Positions 25,466-34,425 of a stretch of DNA of 64,000 bases are shown here, in pieces. Origin of the DNA: Bacteroidetes bacterium ADurb.Bin013 (GTDB lineage: Bacteria; Bacteroidota; Bacteroidia; Bacteroidales; UBA932); NCBI GenBank assembly GCA_002071385.1, contig MWFB01000001.1, forward strand, positions 62,001-126,000, in the 5' to 3' direction. The first letter of the stretch is position 1; the number at the start of each line of letters is the position of its first letter. The position numbers and the translations under genes were made by a program. The notes below the pieces were generated by a model. That model was given only the letters and a program-made list of their open reading frames with translations, was not told the origin of the DNA and ran no database searches.

Positions 25466-26676
25466 ATTGATTCCTCCCATTTTGTTGCATATATAATCAC
25501 AGGGGCATCCTGGCCCTTGCTGCATGTTGTTGTTCCAAAAAGATAACCGGTACCTCCTTCAGCAATTCCCGTCTTCTTTCTCAACTCCGCCACGGTCAGC
25601 GGGAAATTGCGCACCGTAATGCTGGCCGCGGGAAAGCGCGTGTGCATTTTTTTCACGTTGGCCGAGGTAAAGGGGATTACTTCCCTTATTCTGAACTTTC
25701 TTGCAGGAAAACCGGCTACCGGGCACGAAGATACATACAAATGGCTGTTCCTGTGCAGCTTTTTCACGCCAAACCTTTCAACAGGCAGAGCAAAAGCACC
25801 GGCTTTGAGTATAGAGACATCCGGTTCGTGCAAACAATCCCCTTCCACAGGCACACCCTCAAACCCATTCTGCTCAATGGCCCGCGCAGCAAGCGTCTCT
25901 TCCCTTCTGTGAAACGAAAAACCTGCCGAGCAAACGATCAGGGGACCGGCATCGCCGGTATCGCTTCTTTTCATCAGAAAGAGCAATTCCTTGCATTCAT
26001 TCCCCACCGATACCACATGAACCTCCACCGTACCGGGAAGCTGGGAAAGCGTCCGGGAGATATCAGCCAGGGGAGAAATCTTTACCAGGAAAGCAGCAGC
26101 GCGCTCCAGCACGATATCCCGGATCTGTGTGATGTCCGGGCTGCAGTTCTCGACACCGCGCAACCTTTTCCCGTCCTCACGTCTGGAAGGATCCGCATAG
26201 ACCAGGGATGCATATGGAAGGATGGACGGTTGCCCTGTTATCCCGGCGGCATCTCCCGGGACGACTTGCAGGCGGCTGCCTGCACCGAGTGCGTTGAAAT
26301 TGTGCCGGGCTGCCTGGCAAAGGAAAGTGTCTTTTTCGCAATAGACCACTCCTTCACTTTTAAGGGCAAGAAAATACGCATCCACTCCCATTCCGCCTGT
26401 AAGGTCCACCACCTGGCCCCTGCCTTCACAAAAACGCTGTTTGTACAGAGCCGTTGCCTGGGAAGAAGCCTGCTCCAATGCTAAAAGGGAGGGAACAACA
26501 ATCTGCCTGCAGGAAAACCATTCCGGAATTTTTTGCCGCATCTTGCGCAGCCCCTCTATCTGGATGACACATGACGGAACATCCACCCCGGGATATTTGT
26601 GTTTGCCCAGTAACAGCCCGTGAATGTCATCCTCCAGGTGTTCTCGTGCAAATTGAATATCACCGGGTGTGATCAT
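25462..26676 (-). CDS. THUMP-like class I SAM-dependent methyltransferase (PG1098 type)
   Basis: A 404-residue cytosolic protein. The SAM-binding motif I is VVDLTGGMGVDAYFLA, the acidic loop VVYCEKD follows, and VYADPSRRE takes the catalytic-loop position. The C-terminal part (FGVKKLHRNSHLY onward) fits the ferredoxin-like/THUMP-like domains of the Porphyromonas PG1098 family, a Bacteroidota-wide group annotated as putative RNA methyltransferase. The target is not known. The start ATG at 26676 is 3 bases after the DPP4 stop and the stop overlaps the peptidase start, so it is co-translated with its neighbours. Confidence 0.82.
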   Translation of the reverse strand: MITPGDIQFAREHLEDDIHGLLLGKHKYPGVDVPSCVIQIEGLRKMRQKIPEWFSCRQIVVPSLLALEQASSQATALYKQRFCEGRGQVVDLTGGMGVDAYFLALKSEGVVYCEKDTFLCQAARHNFNALGAGSRLQVVPGDAAGITGQPSILPYASLVYADPSRREDGKRLRGVENCSPDITQIRDIVLERAAAFLVKISPLADISRTLSQLPGTVEVHVVSVGNECKELLFLMKRSDTGDAGPLIVCSAGFSFHRREETLAARAIEQNGFEGVPVEGDCLHEPDVSILKAGAFALPVERFGVKKLHRNSHLYVSSCPVAGFPARKFRIREVIPFTSANVKKMHTRFPAASITVRNFPLTVAELRKKTGIAEGGTGYLFGTTTCSKGQDAPVIIYATKWEESI

Positions 26677-26679
26677 AGG

Positions 26680-28752
26680 CTAATCCTCCAGCAGGTACTT
26701 TGTCCAGAAAGCCCTTTCCTCCTCGGCGGAATAAGCACCCTGGTAACCCCTGTAACCGTGCCTGGCCCCCGGGTAAATCATGAATTGGAAATGTTTGTTG
26801 GTTTTCATCAACGCATCTGCCAGGCGCATGGCATTCTGAAAATGGACGTTATCGTCTGAAGTCCCATGTGTGACAAGCAAGACAGAAGGGCCCCACGTCC
26901 CATAGGTCCCGCATTGTGCCAGGACCGAACCGTTCCTGTAACCTTCCGGATTGTCCTGCGGAGCGTCCATGAACCGTTCTGTATAATGTGAGTCGTAGAA
27001 CATCCAGTCGTATACACCAGCTCCGGCAATGCCATAGGGAAAATAATCTCCCGCCGTGCATACGGCCAGGGCCGTCACGTAGCCGCCGTAACTGTAACCG
27101 GTGATACCCACCCGGTTGTTGTCGACACATCCAAGTCCCCTGAGGTAATCCATCCAGAGTTTGTAATCGTGTACCTCCCATTTGCCCAGGTTCCTGTACA
27201 TCATGTCCAGGCCCGGCTTCCCGCAATGGCCGCTTCCCCGGTGGTCCATGGTGACCTGGATCACCCCTTTGCGGGCCCAGTAGTACCTGGATGCCGGTGC
27301 AATCCAGCGGTCTGTCACGCTTCCGTTGTCAGGTCCACCGTATACATTGACAATAACGGGGTATTTTTTACCTTTTTCCATGTTCAGGGGCCAGGTGATA
27401 ATGGCCGGAATGGTAAAACCATCTTCCGTAGTTATAAAGTGCACCTCCGAGACCGGAACATTACCTCTTTCCAGCTCCAGGTCATAGGCGTCCCCGCGGG
27501 AATCTCCCAATACCCGGACCAAGCCTTTTTCCACACTGTAGAGCAGCGAACGGGCAGGTGTGGCCACATTGGATGACAATACGGCAAAATGACGGTAATC
27601 AGGAGCAAACAATATGTTGGCCGCATGGCAATCCCCGGTGGTGAGACGTTTGACAGAAATATCCTTATTCCTTTTCCCGGGCAGGGGTACCCTGTAGACG
27701 TCTGTCCTGGTAGAAATTTCCCTTCTGGCAGAAAAAAACAAGAATTCTTCCTTCGGATCTGTCCCGTGAAGGGTGATCCCCCAATTGTTTCCGTCTGTAA
27801 GCCTTTGGAAATCACTGCCATCAAGAGAACAAAGGTATATCTGTTGCCAGGATTCAAAATCACGTACTATCAGGAAACCTTGTTGAGTGAATACCATTTC
27901 TGAAATCCATTCCAGCCAGGCAGGCTGCTTCTCGCGATATATCATCCTTGCAGCACCATCCTGCGGATTGACGGCAAACAGTTTCAGCTCATCCTGGTCC
28001 CTGTTCATCCATTGGACCAGAAGCGTCTCCCCGCTGGGCGTCCAGAAAGGCTGCCCATAATATTGATCGGCGACATTGTCGATATCAGCCCAGACTATAC
28101 CCTCATCCGCAGCGACCGATGCAATACCCACGCGTACCTGCGGGTTTTCATCCCCTGCTTTGGGATACCTTGCTTCTTCCAGGTATCCGTGCTGTCCATC
28201 GGCAACATAAATCGGGAACACGGGAACATTCGTATCATCACTCCGGAAAAACGCGATTCTCCGGCTGTCCGGCGACCACCAGAAAGAGCGGTAATTGCCT
28301 CCCCGGCCCAGGATCTCTTCGTAATACACCCAGGAAGCCAAGCCGTTCAGGATGGTCTTGCTGCCATCGTGTGTGAGCCGGGTAACCTTGCCTGTTGATA
28401 ATTCCTTGGCGTACAGGTCATGCCTATAGGTATAGGCTACATACCTGCCATTGGGAGAAAAGGTTGGATTCCTGGCTTCTTCATCTAGTCCGTGTGGTAT
28501 TCCTGCTGTACTAACATCAGCAGGATCATCTGTCCTGACACGCTTCCCGCTGACAATATCTTCCAGGTAATAAGTAGGTTCCTGCTGGCTCCCGGAACGC
28601 AACAACAAAGTACGGTTGTCTTTCCAGAAAATGTGTGTATCTATGGGCTTTGTAAGTCCTTGCGGTGGTGTTTCAAGGAGGTAACGTTCCTGTGAACGGA
28701 TTGCCAGGGGTAACAGGAAGAGCAGGATTAAAGAAATTGCATAACGTCTCAT
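26680..28752 (-). CDS. Dipeptidyl peptidase IV (S9B), secreted
   Basis: A 690-residue serine peptidase that removes X-Pro dipeptides from peptides in the periplasm. It has a signal peptide (MRRYAISLILLFLLPLAIRS), a beta-propeller (WVYYEEILGRGG with the substrate-binding Glu pair, FWWSPDSRRIAFFR) and an alpha/beta hydrolase domain. The catalytic triad is Ser in GYSYGGYV, Asp in GTSDDNVHF and His in GARHGYRG. The ATG at 28752 is used instead of a TTG 9 bases upstream. It is part of the nine-gene minus-strand unit; with the HEXXH lipoprotein it forms a peptide-processing pair. Confidence 0.92.
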   Translation of the reverse strand: MRRYAISLILLFLLPLAIRSQERYLLETPPQGLTKPIDTHIFWKDNRTLLLRSGSQQEPTYYLEDIVSGKRVRTDDPADVSTAGIPHGLDEEARNPTFSPNGRYVAYTYRHDLYAKELSTGKVTRLTHDGSKTILNGLASWVYYEEILGRGGNYRSFWWSPDSRRIAFFRSDDTNVPVFPIYVADGQHGYLEEARYPKAGDENPQVRVGIASVAADEGIVWADIDNVADQYYGQPFWTPSGETLLVQWMNRDQDELKLFAVNPQDGAARMIYREKQPAWLEWISEMVFTQQGFLIVRDFESWQQIYLCSLDGSDFQRLTDGNNWGITLHGTDPKEEFLFFSARREISTRTDVYRVPLPGKRNKDISVKRLTTGDCHAANILFAPDYRHFAVLSSNVATPARSLLYSVEKGLVRVLGDSRGDAYDLELERGNVPVSEVHFITTEDGFTIPAIITWPLNMEKGKKYPVIVNVYGGPDNGSVTDRWIAPASRYYWARKGVIQVTMDHRGSGHCGKPGLDMMYRNLGKWEVHDYKLWMDYLRGLGCVDNNRVGITGYSYGGYVTALAVCTAGDYFPYGIAGAGVYDWMFYDSHYTERFMDAPQDNPEGYRNGSVLAQCGTYGTWGPSVLLVTHGTSDDNVHFQNAMRLADALMKTNKHFQFMIYPGARHGYRGYQGAYSAEEERAFWTKYLLED

Positions 28753-28762
28753 ATGTTTCAAA

Positions 28763-30160
28763 TTACAGGTTAATCAGATACAATTGTTCCCTGGCCCGGG
28801 TAAAGGCGGTGTAGTACCAGCGCAGCATGTCTTTATCACAAATTTCACCAAAAAAAGCCTTATCCACAAATACGGCCTTCCACTGACCTCCCTGCGCCTT
28901 GTGACATGTAACGGCATTGGCATATTTCACCTGCAACGCATTCAGGTACAAATCCTCCCTGACTGCATTGTAGCGTTTGCGTTTCCCTTTTATGTGCTCA
29001 TAATCGCTGTATACCCCCTGGTACAGCTGCTCCTGCTGCTCCCGGGACAAGGCGGGAGATTCACTCTCTAGGGTATCCAGCAGCAGACGCGCACTGATCT
29101 CCGTTTCTTTATAATCCGGGAAACGCAAGACGGCTTCTGCAAAACGGAACCCGTACCGTTCATGGAATTTGTAGATCCTGAGGATCTCGGCTATATCGCC
29201 GTTTGCTATGAAATCCATTTCCGGCACATCTTCCAGGAACTGATAACAATTCTTTACCACCATCACCCTGTCTCCTTTAGTTATCCCCTCTTCACGGTAC
29301 AAGATACTGCCTCGTATTCCCTTGTTGTATCGGTTGGCCCTCTTGTTGGAGCGGCACAGTACCACCACTTCCTCCAGGCCATAACGCGAAATGGCATCAT
29401 TCAAACATTCCATCAGTTCCGAAGATTCTATTCGGCGCACATCGTTAAAGCCTGCTGTCTTCCATTCCGGCAGGCAATAATCCCCGGCCGTGATGTTGTC
29501 CCGCAACAACGTTGCGTTATACAGGATGCCCGAATCGAAAGACTGTCTGAGCACTTCTTTCATCTCCATATAGACGACGCTCCCGTATTGTTCCATATAC
29601 CCGGGATCCAGTGCCGGTGACAGTTCCAGTCCTATGGGCGGGAGTTGTGCCGAGTCACCCAGGATGAGCAGCTGGTTCCCTTTCCCGTTGAACACATAAG
29701 CGACCAGGTCTTCCAACAGGTTGCCGCTGCCAAAAAGCATGCCCCCGGGGGTGTTGGACAGCAGAGAAGCCTCGTCAACAATGAACAGCGTATTTTTGTC
29801 ACGGTTGGGATGCAATTCAAAAACTCCGAATCCGCCTTCATCCGATGATGCAGGTGGTTTCTGCCGGTAGATGGCCTTATGGATGGTATGGGCAGGAGCA
29901 CCGGCATAACCCATCAGCACCTTGGCTGAACGACCGGTTGGGGCAAGGAGGACTACCTGCCTGTTCAATTCCGAAAGAGCACCCACCAGGGCAGCCATGG
30001 CAGTGGTTTTACCCGTTCCGGCATAACCATTGAGGATGAAAACAGGATTTGGGCCGCTAAGAAAAGAGGCGATGGCGCGGAAAAAGACATCCTGATCGGA
30101 GGATGGGGCAAAAGGTAGGTTTTCCCGGAGCTTTTCAAATATAAACTGGTCAATGGCCAT
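28763..30160 (-). CDS. RecD-like SF1 ATP-dependent DNA helicase
   Basis: A 465-residue superfamily 1 helicase: Walker A in GYAGTGKTTAM, motif Ia LLAPTGRSAKVL, Walker B FIVDEASLLS, motif III LLILGDSAQLPP, motif V/VI AVTCHKAQGGQW and YTAFTRAREQLYL. It resembles the core of RecD2-type and UvrD-C-containing helicases found as single-gene proteins in Bacteroidota, without the N-terminal extension of true RecD2. A role in DNA repair or replication is likely but not specific. ATG at 30160 is used in place of the TTG at 30166. Confidence 0.87.
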   Translation of the reverse strand: MAIDQFIFEKLRENLPFAPSSDQDVFFRAIASFLSGPNPVFILNGYAGTGKTTAMAALVGALSELNRQVVLLAPTGRSAKVLMGYAGAPAHTIHKAIYRQKPPASSDEGGFGVFELHPNRDKNTLFIVDEASLLSNTPGGMLFGSGNLLEDLVAYVFNGKGNQLLILGDSAQLPPIGLELSPALDPGYMEQYGSVVYMEMKEVLRQSFDSGILYNATLLRDNITAGDYCLPEWKTAGFNDVRRIESSELMECLNDAISRYGLEEVVVLCRSNKRANRYNKGIRGSILYREEGITKGDRVMVVKNCYQFLEDVPEMDFIANGDIAEILRIYKFHERYGFRFAEAVLRFPDYKETEISARLLLDTLESESPALSREQQEQLYQGVYSDYEHIKGKRKRYNAVREDLYLNALQVKYANAVTCHKAQGGQWKAVFVDKAFFGEICDKDMLRWYYTAFTRAREQLYLINL

Positions 30161-30170
30161 GATCAATCCT

Positions 30171-31610
30171 TTACCGGCGCGAACTGAACAATATCAAAAA
30201 TCCAAACAATTCAATACGCCCCATGATCATGATCACCGATAAGACAAATTTTGCAAAACTATTGAAGGAACTGTAATTACTCATAGAACCCACACTGCCA
30301 AAACCCGGGCCGACATTTCCGATATGGGCGGCAGTAGCACTTACTGCATCCATAATATCCACTCCTGTAAGAGTTAATAATAATGAGGCAATTAAAACAC
30401 AAAACAAGTAGAAAACAATAAATAGGTTCACTCCTGAAACCGTGTCCGGGTCAATCGCTAGCCCTCCCACCCTTGTTGGAACCACCGATCTGGGATGAAG
30501 TCTTTTTGTAATATGAGCTTTTATAGAATAGAATGCGATCAGGATCCTGTCAGCTTTAATACCTCCTGAAGTCGAACCGGAACAAGCACATTGCAATGTA
30601 AAAAAGATCAGGAGAAGTATGGCAAAATTTGGCCACATTGAAGAATCAGCAGAAGCAAAACCAGTTGATGTTGCCAAAGAAATTGTCTGAAAAAACCCGA
30701 ATCTGAAGGATTCCCCTAAAGAGTCATATGTTTTTGTGAGTCCAAGATTCAGGGATACCAGTATGCTTCCTAATAATAATACTGATAAAAAATATCTGGT
30801 TACAGGAGATTTGAACAACATTAATGAACCTTTTGCCACTAAAAGAAAAATCATTCCAAAATTAAGTGCAGACAAGGTCATAAAGATAATAATGATTGTT
30901 TCTATCAAAACACTGTCATATGAGGCAATGCTGTTGTTTCGGGTGCTGAATCCCCCGGTGGCTATGGTGGCAAAGGAATGGCAAACTGCATCAAAGAGGT
31001 TCATTCCTGAAATCCACAGGGCAATGGTTTCCAGTATTGTTAAGCCAAAATAGACATAGGCAATCACACGCACTGACTCTTTGGCCCTGAAATGGTAAGA
31101 TTCCTGAGATAATGAGCTGATCTCGATCCGGGATAATTTCAGGCGGATGGAACTGACCTCGGGCAGGATCAATAACATGAAAAGAACGACTCCCATCCCC
31201 CCGATCCAATGGGTAGAGGCACGCCAGAAAAGCAGGGAATGCGGGATGGCTTCAATATTTGTAAGTATAGTTCCCCCGGTTGTGGTGAAGCCGCTTACGC
31301 TTTCATACCAGGCATTGATGAGTGTGAATTCACCGCCCCAGAGCAGGTAAGGCAGCATACCAAAGAGACAGGACAGGATCCATGATAAAACCACGATCAC
31401 GTAGCCTTCCCGGGTGGTTACCTCGCTGGACTCCCTGACAAATATGTAAGGGAAGGAACCAATAGTGGCTGTAATGATAGCAGACAGCAACAGGGGGGAA
31501 AAACCGGTATCAAAACCGTAAATTGCCGATATAATAACGGAAACGAACATGAACAGGGCATTTACCAGCAGAACCAGGCCCATGTACCTTGCTATCACCT
31601 GGATTCTCAT
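30171..31610 (-). CDS. TrkH/KtrB-family potassium uptake protein
   Basis: A 479-residue integral membrane protein with four M1-P-M2-type pore repeats. The first selectivity loop contains SGFTTTGG, the later loops have ATGGFST, ATSTGFASA and AHIGNVGPGFG, each with the conserved glycine. TrkH needs a cytosolic TrkA/KtrA NAD-binding partner, and none is seen in the window. The start overlaps the upstream HAMP-protein stop by 4 bases (ATGA), so the two are likely made in step. Confidence 0.92.
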   Translation of the reverse strand: MRIQVIARYMGLVLLVNALFMFVSVIISAIYGFDTGFSPLLLSAIITATIGSFPYIFVRESSEVTTREGYVIVVLSWILSCLFGMLPYLLWGGEFTLINAWYESVSGFTTTGGTILTNIEAIPHSLLFWRASTHWIGGMGVVLFMLLILPEVSSIRLKLSRIEISSLSQESYHFRAKESVRVIAYVYFGLTILETIALWISGMNLFDAVCHSFATIATGGFSTRNNSIASYDSVLIETIIIIFMTLSALNFGMIFLLVAKGSLMLFKSPVTRYFLSVLLLGSILVSLNLGLTKTYDSLGESFRFGFFQTISLATSTGFASADSSMWPNFAILLLIFFTLQCACSGSTSGGIKADRILIAFYSIKAHITKRLHPRSVVPTRVGGLAIDPDTVSGVNLFIVFYLFCVLIASLLLTLTGVDIMDAVSATAAHIGNVGPGFGSVGSMSNYSSFNSFAKFVLSVIMIMGRIELFGFLILFSSRR

Positions 31611-32371
31611 AATTTATTGTGTTCGTCGCAGAGTTGCGTAATGGACTCGTTCAGTTCCGACAGTTCGTCACCGGCAGGCAGCCTGACCTGGTACTTCTTT
31701 TTAAAGAGTAATGTATTCCTGACCCCTGTACGGATCTCTTTTATGGGCTGGATAATATAGATCCTGATAAAATAGGACAGCAGGAAAAGCAGCAATATGC
31801 TGCTGGCCACTGCAATAACCCCTGGCATTATACTCCTGTAAAATCCATCCTGGATCTGTTGCGTATTGTGATCAAGCAGACGTTGTTCCAGGGATATGAG
31901 TTCCTGAATGTAATTTCTCAACCTGGTATAAGTCGGATACAGCCGTGCGGTATACCACTCCCTCCTGGCCTGGTAACCATTTTTCTCCCAAATAACAGGA
32001 GCTTCATTCAGGATCTGCATATAAGCAGCATAGGCAAACATTATGGAATCAGTAAGTGCCTGCTCCTCTTTTGTGGTAAATGTAGCCCGGGAAGCACGAA
32101 AATAGCCTTCAAACCGGTCATCCTCGTATAAGGATCCCATTTGAAGTAAGGAATCAGGGTTGACACCTATCTGGTTGAGCAATGTAAAAATATTCTGGTC
32201 CGTAACCTCGAGTAACTGGATGGATGCGTTGATGTTATCAACATTGACAGAAAGCACATCGCCCAGGGAATGCCGGGTCCTCCCCATTTCAAAAATGCTG
32301 ACAAGGCTTGACAGGAACAGGACAAAGCCCACAACAAGAAAACCCATGTTGATTTTATTGCTGATCACCAT
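31607..32371 (-). CDS. Membrane sensor-like protein: periplasmic helical domain plus HAMP, no kinase
   Basis: A 254-residue protein with one transmembrane helix near the N terminus (MGFLVVGFVLFLSSLVSIFE), a periplasmic part of about 155 residues that looks all-helical (4HB/MCP type), a second transmembrane helix (VIAVASSILLLFLLSYFI) and a HAMP-type segment (IIQPIKEIRTGV ... DELSELNESI). It then stops. The usual histidine kinase, methyl-accepting or GGDEF output domain is missing. Overlap of 4 bases with trkH and of 17 bases with the SDR gene puts it in the same unit. A role as a small sensory partner for TrkH is inference only. Confidence 0.7.
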   Translation of the reverse strand: MVISNKINMGFLVVGFVLFLSSLVSIFEMGRTRHSLGDVLSVNVDNINASIQLLEVTDQNIFTLLNQIGVNPDSLLQMGSLYEDDRFEGYFRASRATFTTKEEQALTDSIMFAYAAYMQILNEAPVIWEKNGYQARREWYTARLYPTYTRLRNYIQELISLEQRLLDHNTQQIQDGFYRSIMPGVIAVASSILLLFLLSYFIRIYIIQPIKEIRTGVRNTLLFKKKYQVRLPAGDELSELNESITQLCDEHNKL

Positions 32372-33206
32372 AACTTAACAAAGTTATAAAAAAACTCCAT
32401 AGGTCAGCGCCTCCGGGATCATCCAGTACCCTGGAAGACAACCTGACCGCCCGGCAATCCTTAAACAAGGTTGCCGTTTTTCCCTCTACAGACGGATCAA
32501 GGGACAGGAAGATGGCTGTCGCGGCCCCTCTGGGAGCCTGACGGATTACCGGTCTGAAAAACACATCGGTAAGGGGGTCAATCCATTTGTGGAGCCTGAT
32601 GATGGGGGTATTGACAATTCCCGGATCGGTCATGTTTACAGTAATGCCGTCTTCTTTCCATAATTGCGCCAGACGCAGGGAAAGTAACGTAAGCGCCAGT
32701 TTGGAACAGGCATACTGTTTAAACCGGTCGAATTTTTCCGGCGGATACGGAAAATGAGGAGGGATCCGTCCAACACGTATCATCACAGAAACGGTGTTCA
32801 CTATGCGGCTTCCCCTGCCCAGTATTGGCTTCAGCAGCCAGGTGAATAACATTGGCCCCAGACAGTTGACCATATTGTGCATCTCGTAACCCTTCTTGTT
32901 CACTTCGGGCTTCCATCCCAGCATTCCGGCATTATTAACCAGCACATCCAGGCGGGATTCCTTTTCCAGCAACCGGCGTGCTGCATCCCGTACAGAAATC
33001 TCACAGGAAAGGTCCATATCCAGGTAATCAACCCGGTCGCTTCCAAATTCCTGGCTGAGCAAGTTGTAAAAATCAAGACCCCTTTTGCCCGGGCGACACG
33101 ATACGACCACACGGTAACCTGAGCGGAGCAGCGCACGGGTGATTTCCCTTCCCATTCCACCGTTAGCTCCGGTTACCAGGGCAACCGGAGTATTATTTGA
33201 ATTCAT
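32355..33206 (-). CDS. Short-chain dehydrogenase/reductase, candidate hydroxysteroid dehydrogenase
   Basis: A 283-residue NAD(P)-dependent oxidoreductase: TGANGGMGREI (cofactor), DVLVNNAGMLG, the catalytic Ser in VNTVSVMIRV, and YACSK (YxxxK). The C-terminal part resembles retinol-dehydrogenase-like classical SDRs. It lies directly behind the OYE and 5-alpha-reductase genes (14-base overlap with OYE), which makes oxidation or reduction of a ring hydroxyl (for example a 3-hydroxyl of a steroid or bile acid) the leading hypothesis. The ATG at 33206 is chosen over a TTG one codon upstream. Confidence 0.8.
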   Translation of the reverse strand: MNSNNTPVALVTGANGGMGREITRALLRSGYRVVVSCRPGKRGLDFYNLLSQEFGSDRVDYLDMDLSCEISVRDAARRLLEKESRLDVLVNNAGMLGWKPEVNKKGYEMHNMVNCLGPMLFTWLLKPILGRGSRIVNTVSVMIRVGRIPPHFPYPPEKFDRFKQYACSKLALTLLSLRLAQLWKEDGITVNMTDPGIVNTPIIRLHKWIDPLTDVFFRPVIRQAPRGAATAIFLSLDPSVEGKTATLFKDCRAVRLSSRVLDDPGGADLWSFFITLLSYGDQQ

Positions 33207-34419
33207 CAAGCAAACGTTTTGGAATATTTTTCACATGCTGGTGGCATACCATGTCCAGGCTGTACATCCTGCCAATGCAGTAGTTCGCGTGTTTGCAGCC
33301 GCTTCTGACATCCCCGTTACCTTCTTCCTCTGCCTTTTTCATCTTGTTCACAAAGGCAGGATCGTTGATCAGGGGACGTGCCATGCCAATAAATTCAAAA
33401 CCATCCTGAAGTGCCTGCTCCATGATGCAACGAGAAAAAAGGCCTCCCAGACAAACCAGGGGAATTTTTACGGCTTTCCTGAATTCACGTGCATCTTCAA
33501 GGAAGTAACCTTCCTTGAAGGGAACAGAAGGTATCATCAGGCGCCCGACCAGACGGACACCCACTTTTACATAATTCCAGGGCATATAATAAGTCAGTGT
33601 CCTGATGGGCATGGCACCTCGCATCACATACATGGGGGCCCTGCTCACGTAACCGCCACTCAACACCAGGGCATTAACGCCCAGTTTTTCCAGAAGTCTT
33701 GCCACCTCAAGAGACTCGTCAAGTTCCATACCTCCCCTGAATCCATCCCTCATGTTCATCTTGACCAGCACGGCTATATTATGGCGGGTTGCCACCTCCA
33801 TCACTTCCTCAATGGCCTGGGAAGTAAACCTGAGACGGTTCTCAAAACTACCTCCGTACTCATCCTTTCTCCTGTTTAGCCACTGAGACATGAACTGGCT
33901 TAGCAGGTAGCCGTGCCCGGCGTGTATCTCTACGGCGTCAAAGCCTGATTCCCTTGCCAGCTCTGTAGCTTTTCCGAAATCCTTTACCATTTGCAGTATT
34001 TCGGTTTTTTTCATGGCACGGACAAATGTGGGAGAATACATGTTGAAACCGCTGCTTGCCGATACCGGCATGCATCCACATATTTTGCGGTGGCTCATGT
34101 TCCCGCAATGCCCCATCTGAATTGAAGCAGCTGCTCCTTCTTTGTGTATCCCGTCGGTGAGGTGACGCAGACCGGGGACAATATCCGGCCTCATCCATAA
34201 CTGGGTAGGAAACGACAATCCGCTTCTGGCTATGGCGGCGTAAGCCACCGTTGTCATGCCTACACCACCTGCCGCAACGGCAGTGTGGTAATTGAACAAT
34301 GCCTGTGAGGGACCATTATCGATGCACATTCCTTCAAAAGCGGCAGCCCGTATGGTTCTGTTGCGCAAGGTTAGGGGACCTATGGAGGCAGGGGTGAACA
34401 GGAGGGAATTCCTTAACAT
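33193..34419 (-). CDS. NADH:flavin oxidoreductase of the old yellow enzyme family
   Basis: A 408-residue FMN TIM-barrel enzyme. Features are RAAAFEGM near the FMN site, the IQMGHCGNMS strand, VEIHAGHGYLLSQF, DEYGGSFENRLRF, VLSGGYVS, and FIGMARPLI. It lacks the C-terminal FAD/NAD module of BaiCD-like enzymes (about 660 residues). Near the C terminus a modified cysteine set CKHANYC ... C replaces the common CxHCNxC. OYE members reduce activated C=C bonds, including 3-oxo-delta-4 steroids to 5-beta products. The context with an SRD5A homologue and an SDR points to steroid or sterol substrates. Confidence 0.85.
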   Translation of the reverse strand: MLRNSLLFTPASIGPLTLRNRTIRAAAFEGMCIDNGPSQALFNYHTAVAAGGVGMTTVAYAAIARSGLSFPTQLWMRPDIVPGLRHLTDGIHKEGAAASIQMGHCGNMSHRKICGCMPVSASSGFNMYSPTFVRAMKKTEILQMVKDFGKATELARESGFDAVEIHAGHGYLLSQFMSQWLNRRKDEYGGSFENRLRFTSQAIEEVMEVATRHNIAVLVKMNMRDGFRGGMELDESLEVARLLEKLGVNALVLSGGYVSRAPMYVMRGAMPIRTLTYYMPWNYVKVGVRLVGRLMIPSVPFKEGYFLEDAREFRKAVKIPLVCLGGLFSRCIMEQALQDGFEFIGMARPLINDPAFVNKMKKAEEEGNGDVRSGCKHANYCIGRMYSLDMVCHQHVKNIPKRLLDEFK

Positions 34420-34425
34420 GTTGAT

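Noticed and set aside
25642..26484. Long plus-strand open frame (280 codons) opposite the methyltransferase
   Set aside because: Antisense shadow of a gene with clear SAM-binding motifs; composition is not protein-like.
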